From: Asterella californica
Taxonomy: Eukaryota > Streptophyta > Marchantiopsida > Marchantiales > Aytoniaceae
Length of the DNA stretch: 64,000 nucleotides
Assembly (NCBI GenBank): GCA_036924285.1
Contig: JAYKYS010000008.1
Location: forward strand, 14,369,001 to 14,433,000
Direction: 5' to 3'
A program made the position numbers and the translations under genes. Below the pieces are notes generated by a model. It was given only the letters and a program-made list of their open reading frames with translations. It was not told where the DNA came from and did not search any database. Positions 59,630 to 64,000 of the stretch are shown piece by piece (within the stretch, counting starts at the first letter, position 1; each line of letters begins with the position of its first letter).

Positions 59630-60480
59630 GTGCTATCTATCAGTTGTAACGAACGGCTCTCAACCAAGGTCTTCCAAGGAGCAAGTCATAGCTTGAATCT
59701 TTCAGAATTTGAAAAGACATCAAAGTTTGTACCCCATAACCGACACCACTATTTTCTCTAGGACTCCGAGAGGTCTCACCCTTTGCTTGTTTGCCATACC
59801 AACAATGATGCTTGTCGGTCTCGTGGATTTCATTCCCAACCGCTTCATCAAATGCTCAGATATCGCATTCACAGCAAAACCTCCGTCCACCAACACATCA
59901 GGTACAAAGTGTCCATTCAAACGAACCTCGATCTTGGATGCTTTCGTGCATACCTCAGAGGCTTGAGCATCCACTACACCAACTCTCACACTTGAGACGT
60001 TGGTCTTGTCTTTAGATTTCTTCTTCTTGGTCCTTTTCGAGCTCAATCCGTCTCGAAGCCCTCTCCTCAAGCTTGGGTTGAGTACAATCAATTGACCCAT
60101 TGTTCTGTTGACTTTTTGCGTGTCAACATCCTCCACTACGTCATATCTTGGTTGAGCAGCTGAAAGGGTGAAATCCTCCATCCCCAGCTTCTTCTTAGGC
60201 TCCTTTTGAGAAGAAGATATAGTGCTAGAACGAGTGTTCCTACTTGGAGAATCCTCAATGATCATAGGTTCCTCTGAAAACCTCGTCCTCTTCCTCTCTT
60301 GAGCTAAGAGTTCCACCTGAGAAGAGTAAGAGCATTCTCCTCTTTCATAAACATTTGGCACCTTCACCGCATCGATCGTGGCAACTCCTTTGTCTTTGTT
60401 TTGTGACGGAACTCCTCCTCCCAGGTTTCCTCTTGCACCTTCATTGTTCCGTCCTCCATTCTGGATGGAATGAGGACAAT
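59630..60480 (-). pseudogene. G1c protease region
   Basis: Continuation of G1c beyond the G1d insertion. Minus-strand frame from about 60367 to 59720 carries the Lys-rich linker, EVRLNGHFVPDVLVDGGFAVN with the catalytic Asp intact, and VGMANKQRVRPLGVLEK. A frameshift near 59720 precedes LGRPWLRAV. The Trp codon of the following motif is TAG near the insertion point. Confidence 0.87.
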
Positions 60481-61313
60481 TTCTTTAGAAACGAGGACCA
60501 CCGCATCCGTAGCACGAGATACCATTGAATTCATTTTGAGGCCCTCGACTGAAATTTCCTCTATAACCTCTTTGACCTCCTCCTCCTCCTTGGTTCCTCT
60601 GCTCTTTCAACTGCACTACATTGATCTTCAGATCTGCCAACGTTTCTGTTATTTGTCTCAGTTCATCTTGAAGATTAGGCGTCGGAGGGTTGACAGCAAC
60701 CACAGCATGTGTCGAGATTCTTTGAGCATCTCTACCTCCGAGCGTAATCCCTGCCACACTCGCCGTCTTTGCTTCTCCTAGAAGAACGTCATCATCTTCA
60801 ACTCTCTTCCATTTGAATTGCAATTTCAATCGCCTTCGTCTTAGTGGTGGGCTTCTCGTACTTCACCTGAGTTCTGATTTGAGGCTTCAGACTTGCCACA
60901 AAGTTCTTGGTAAGCATAGCCACAATTCCCACCATTGTAGCCTCCACATTATCACCTCTCTCTTCAATATAGTCTTGAAACGAGCCTCCAACTTCTCGGT
61001 CCTTTCTGCGTACAGCTTCACCTTTTCCTTGCTTCAAGAAGGTCACCTCGGTCATGAGCTTCTCATAGCTCTCATCCGGCAGAAAGTTCTCAATTAGAGC
61101 TTCTGTCAAACTTTCTCATGTATCAAGCTCAATCTTGTTCTTTCTATGCTCTTCATACCAAGTCAATGCGGTATCCTCTAGAAAATCAGGCAGCAGTGAT
61201 GCGCACTCTTCTTTCTTCCTCTCATGGTTTTCAATGCATGCTCGCTTGAAATCTTGCACAAAGGTTTCTACATCCTCACCATCCTTTCTGTAGAAAACCA
61301 GAAGCTTCCCCAT
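60481..61313 (-). pseudogene. G1c gag, with stops
   Basis: ATG 61313 (MGKLLVFYRKDGEDVETF). LTWYEEHRKNK is followed by TGA at 61118-61116, then LIENFLPDESYEKLMTEVTFLKQ, a frameshift region near 60830 and the zinc knuckle CYGCGGPRF..NC ending near 60480, where TAA sits at the same codon as the G1d TAG. About 60-65 percent identical to the G1d product by eye, so the shared stops are not explained by very recent duplication. Confidence 0.87.
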
Positions 61314-61366
61314 CTTAAATTCTCGATGTCTTCTCCTCTCTTCAACTCGATATCTCTCTTCATTTT

Positions 61367-61534
61367 CTAGTATAAGATGAACATCACTAACTCCATGCGA
61401 ACATAATCAACCATCAGTAGCAAGAAAGGAAATAACTCCACCATAATCGCATGCGCTATCTCCTCGCCGAATGTATGCATAAGTCGCATCCTCATCGTCA
61501 CCTTCTCCACCATCTGGATTATCATCTCCATCAT
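61367..61534 (-). CDS. G1c leader ORF D, small domain protein of unknown function
   Basis: 55 codons. Begins M-MEMIIQMVEKVTMRMRLM, then FGEEIAHAIMVEL, FPFLLLMVDYVRMELVMFILY and TAG at 61369-61367. Collinear with the G1d ORF D and uninterrupted. It again contains TGATG at its start. The element's sequence ends just upstream near 61545, so ORFs A-C of this copy are gone. Confidence 0.55.
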   Translation of the reverse strand: MMEMIIQMVEKVTMRMRLMHTFGEEIAHAIMVELFPFLLLMVDYVRMELVMFILY

Positions 61535-61789
61535 GCGTTAGCTGAATTTTCGTCTGAAGATGGCAGCTTCTCCGTTGTCGTGTTGTGGTTCGGCTCCTGT
61601 GTGAAATTCCTGTGTAACCTATGTTGTGTTTCTTTTCTGTGTTTCGTGAACCGTATCGCGTAACTCGCCGAACGGTGTGATGAGTGCCACGTTTGTGATT
61701 ATTTGTTTAAGTGATCGCACGGTAGAGGAACGTGCCAAGTCATCGATCTGTGTGCGTTCACTTCAGTGGTCCTTGTCGCCGCAGTTGTG

Positions 61790-61797
61790 TATAAAAT
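61790..61797 (+). promoter_or_regulatory. TATA box upstream of the two-ORF cassette
   Basis: TATAAAAT lies 108 bp before ATG 61898. Together with the following pyrimidine-rich TCTCTCTC at 61824 it resembles a plant or LTR promoter. No LTR boundary could be drawn around it. Confidence 0.45.
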
Positions 61798-61897
61798 GAT
61801 GGGTCGAAGGTTCATACGACATTCTCTCTCAACGGGTGATTCGTGAGGGTTCTCGGTGGTCTGCAAGGAGGAGTGAAGAACTGCAGGAGTGGTGGTT

Positions 61898-62113
61898 ATG
61901 GACGGAGGTGTGTTACCGACTCCGGATCTTCCTTTCCCGAATCCGTTTCACATCAAGCTTCATTGCATCCACCGCGATCACTTCCTACAGTGGTTAGTTG
62001 CATACTTTGGTGATGAATTCATGAGGAGAGTGATGGAATTACAGCTTCCGGTGATCTTTCTGATTGTTACATACGGAGAGACTTGGGATATGACGGTGTA
62101 CATTTTGTTGTGA
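61898..62113 (+). CDS. Two-ORF cassette, ORF 1, small domain protein of unknown function
   Basis: 71 codons, MDGGVLPTPDLPFPNPFHIK, then RDHFLQWLVAYFGDEFMRRV, LPVIFLIVTYGETWDMTVYILL and TGA at 62111-62113. The decayed minus-strand copy at 46121-45907 shows the same start, the same NPF-IKL, FG and VTYG..WD.TV.IL words and the same end. It shares the domain with G1 leader ORFs A and D. ATG 61898 is chosen because the homologous copy starts there. Whether it belongs to a mobile element or to the host is open. Confidence 0.52.
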   Translation: MDGGVLPTPDLPFPNPFHIKLHCIHRDHFLQWLVAYFGDEFMRRVMELQLPVIFLIVTYGETWDMTVYILL

Positions 62114-62119
62114 AGAACA

Positions 62120-62353
62120 ATGGATCTCAACTATCCATCGAACGTTCCTTTCAACCTTTGGGTCGATGTCCGGTGTCATTGCAGACCGAAGATCAATCAT
62201 GGAGCTTGGATCGTGAGAAACTTCGGGCAAGAATATTACAATCGAGTGATAGCTTCACCATTTCCTTTTGTCGTACCTTTTATTGTAGAACGTTTCCAGG
62301 TTGTAATATTGACGTTGTATTTGTCTGCGACTCACTGGTTTCATTCTGGTTGA
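62120..62353 (+). CDS. Two-ORF cassette, ORF 2, small domain protein of unknown function
   Basis: 77 codons starting six bases after the ORF 1 stop and in the same frame. MDLNYPSN, then VDVRCHCRPK, IVRNFGQEYYNRVI, PFPFVVPFIVERFQVVILTLYL and a short tail SATHWFHSG that the minus-strand copy lacks because it stops after TLY. ORF 1 and ORF 2 are diverged repeats of one domain. A ribosome would have to re-initiate or read through to make ORF 2 from a common mRNA (inference). Confidence 0.52.
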   Translation: MDLNYPSNVPFNLWVDVRCHCRPKINHGAWIVRNFGQEYYNRVIASPFPFVVPFIVERFQVVILTLYLSATHWFHSG

Positions 62354-64000
62354 GCGCTTCTGTGTAGTTACGGACCGCGAAGAATCCATCGACACATATG
62401 AAGGATTATCTGAGGTCTTAGAGTCTTGTTGCTATGCGTTGACGCATAATTTACTATCAGTTTCTAAGATTTTAAGAATCCTAAAAACAGGAAAATTTTT
62501 CGACCTTTGGATCGATCGTCATCGTGAGGCCACGTTAAAAGAAAAACAGTTAAAGAACCGACGCAGAACGGAAGCGAGCACAAGTTAAGGAACCGACGCA
62601 GAACGGAGGCGAGCACAAGAGCATTACGCGCTCATCGGCTGGTGAATCGATACCATCTCACTTTTCTTCGTTGCGTGAGGATCGAAAGGAGAGTTGATGG
62701 CAGTGTTTCCCGTGTTTCAGGCGCATGCGTGTATCTGTCATACTGATGCCCGCTTTCGTTCTGCTTGTAAGTTTTTGTCATTCTGAACACACGGGGCCAT
62801 TACAGAACTCCGTGATCAAATTAGTACAGTATGAAAGACGTGCGGATCAGATTAGAGAGTCTTTTGCTGCGTGCATTTGTCTCCCGGTTCTAGATGAAGT
62901 GTTTGTTCGAGACGACATAAAGAATTACGCGGTTGGAAGGAGATGCCGGGTCGGCTGTGGCGGATGATCATAGGGACGTGGCTTTGAAGCGCTTTTGGCA
63001 TTCGGAGGATCTGTTCATGGTGCCGGGAAATTTGTCGGTGCTTAGCTGTGATTTTGGTGTTTCTGGAGGTTGGCTTCCTGGCCAAAGGAGCCAATTGAGA
63101 CGAGCCTAAAGGTTGCATCCAATTTTGCGAGGATTTTGAAGCGTTGTATGAAAAAGAATCTGAACTGTTGTTCGCATAGATGACAGTGTTCCGAGGACCA
63201 TAGGTACTCCGCAGCGTGATTCAACCGATAAAGTGATGCAACCAGTGGAGGTACCGTAAGGATCGAGTCAAACTATGTCGCGTCTCAAACGATTGTAATA
63301 ACCCTAGGCACTCACAGAAGGAATTCTGGAACCGGGTTCTTATGGTCTTTCAAGGCCTTGGCTTTGGGAACTAAGGTAGCCCCGTTGACTGTTGTAGTTG
63401 GAAGGGACGGAGTTTTCGTTGGCTGCCCTAGTGGCGAGGGACTCTCTCTTCCTGGGACCTCTAACATTAGTCCGCGAGATCTTGAAGTTGCAGTGGATTT
63501 CCCTGGCATAGTGGTCTGAGCATAGGTCAGAAGGGTAAGCCGACCGAAGAAGGGATATGGGAGAATCGATAGCAGAGGAGCTGGTACAACTTCTACGGGG
63601 ATTCAGTGCATCACTTACGCTGAAGCTTTCTCACCTCATTGCGATTTTTCTCCGCTATAAGGTAGGCCAATCTCTACGTTTACAACTTCGTGATGTCCTG
63701 ACCCTTACTACACCAACTTGGACACAGGTTTTTCTGCGCTATGACAGTGCTGAGGCTTCATGTCCTCTCCTCCTTACCTTTTCCGTCTTGAAGTAAATTT
63801 TCCAGACTTCGTGTCTGAGTGTATTTCGTAGTAGAGACTTTGTTTAGTCCATCCCAGACTTCTGTTCAAGCAGAATTCTACATTGCCTATCTTCAAGGCT
63901 AGGGGTTATCCATGTATTTGTTGTAGCTCCGGTCTAGTCTTCTAGTCTTAACTTCTTAAGTACTGGTGATGAGGGTGCCAAGAGGACTTCGAGTAGCAGG
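62354..64000. other. Sequence after the cassette, no gene identified
   Basis: An ATG-less open frame at about 63310-63520 plus contains VVVGRDGVFVGCPSGEG and could be a gag- or capsid-like remnant, but I cannot place it. Direct repeat of AAAGAACCGACGCAGAACGG near 62550 and 62588. Frames at 62725 and 63557 are short and unrecognised. Confidence 0.35.

Larger units (their letters stand above)
47553..61545 (-). mobile_element. Ty3 element G1c, minus strand, split by G1d
   Basis: 3' LTR at 47553-48343, pol 48350-50977, then the G1d insertion (50978-59629), then protease, gag and one leader ORF up to about 61545, where similarity ends. The two halves join in sense across the insertion: codons for WLRAVR and the following THR-ASP-ARG lie at 59650-59700, and the continuation KGYLRIG at 50970-50945. 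The 5' LTR is missing. Confidence 0.9.

Overview
This window is eukaryotic nuclear DNA, almost certainly from a plant (streptophyte). The reasons are two intron-bearing genes with GT-AG introns whose spliced products look like plant housekeeping proteins, Ty1/copia and Ty3 elements with plant-type primer-binding sites, and the absence of bacterial operon structure. Nothing fixes the species; a non-seed plant is a guess.

Layout. 1-4.75 kb: an almost complete but decayed Ty1/copia element (47-4742) with a 5-bp target duplication. 4.75-12.2 kb: AT-rich intergenic DNA with a 177-bp tandem duplication, a degenerate minisatellite and one orphan candidate exon. 12.27-20.5 kb: a small gene island. 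On the minus strand is a four-exon gene for a 112-aa mL59-type mitoribosomal protein (12266-13690). Diverging from it on the plus strand is an eleven-exon gene for a 398-aa OTU deubiquitinase with a C-terminal SEC-C motif (15263-20497). 20.5-29.6 kb: intergenic DNA made largely of old duplicated sequence. 29.66-61.5 kb: a nested cluster of Ty3 elements. Four copies (G1a-G1d) belong to one non-chromodomain, Tat/Athila-like family. G1d (50978-59629) is nearly full length and sits inside the inverted copy G1c. A second, unrelated Ty3 family (G2, 37307-45559) has cut G1b; G2 itself carries an insertion with a 1.25-kb minisatellite and a tRNA-derived SINE. 61.5-64 kb: a stretch with two tandem small ORFs and no recognisable host gene.

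The most unusual content is a family of very small ORFs (about 50-77 codons) that share one domain and nearly all stop at the same point after a hydrophobic tail. Two copies lie upstream of gag in G1 elements, one starting on a TGATG overlap with the preceding ORF. Two further loci (45.7-46.1 kb minus; 61.9-62.35 kb plus) carry the domain as a two-ORF cassette in which a stop, exactly six bases and an ATG separate the two ORFs in the same frame. I do not know this domain. Together with an extra CCHC zinc-knuckle ORF, these make the G1 leader region unlike a plain gag-pol retrotransposon.

Other structures of note are in-frame TGA codons at the same integrase position in all four G1 copies, an 85-bp multi-arm palindrome in G1b that looks like a template-switch product, a roughly 1-kb imperfect inverted repeat (46529-47552), and a reverse transcriptase in G2 that resembles fungal-type Ty3 elements more than usual plant ones. 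All homology statements come from reading and memory; no database search was run.
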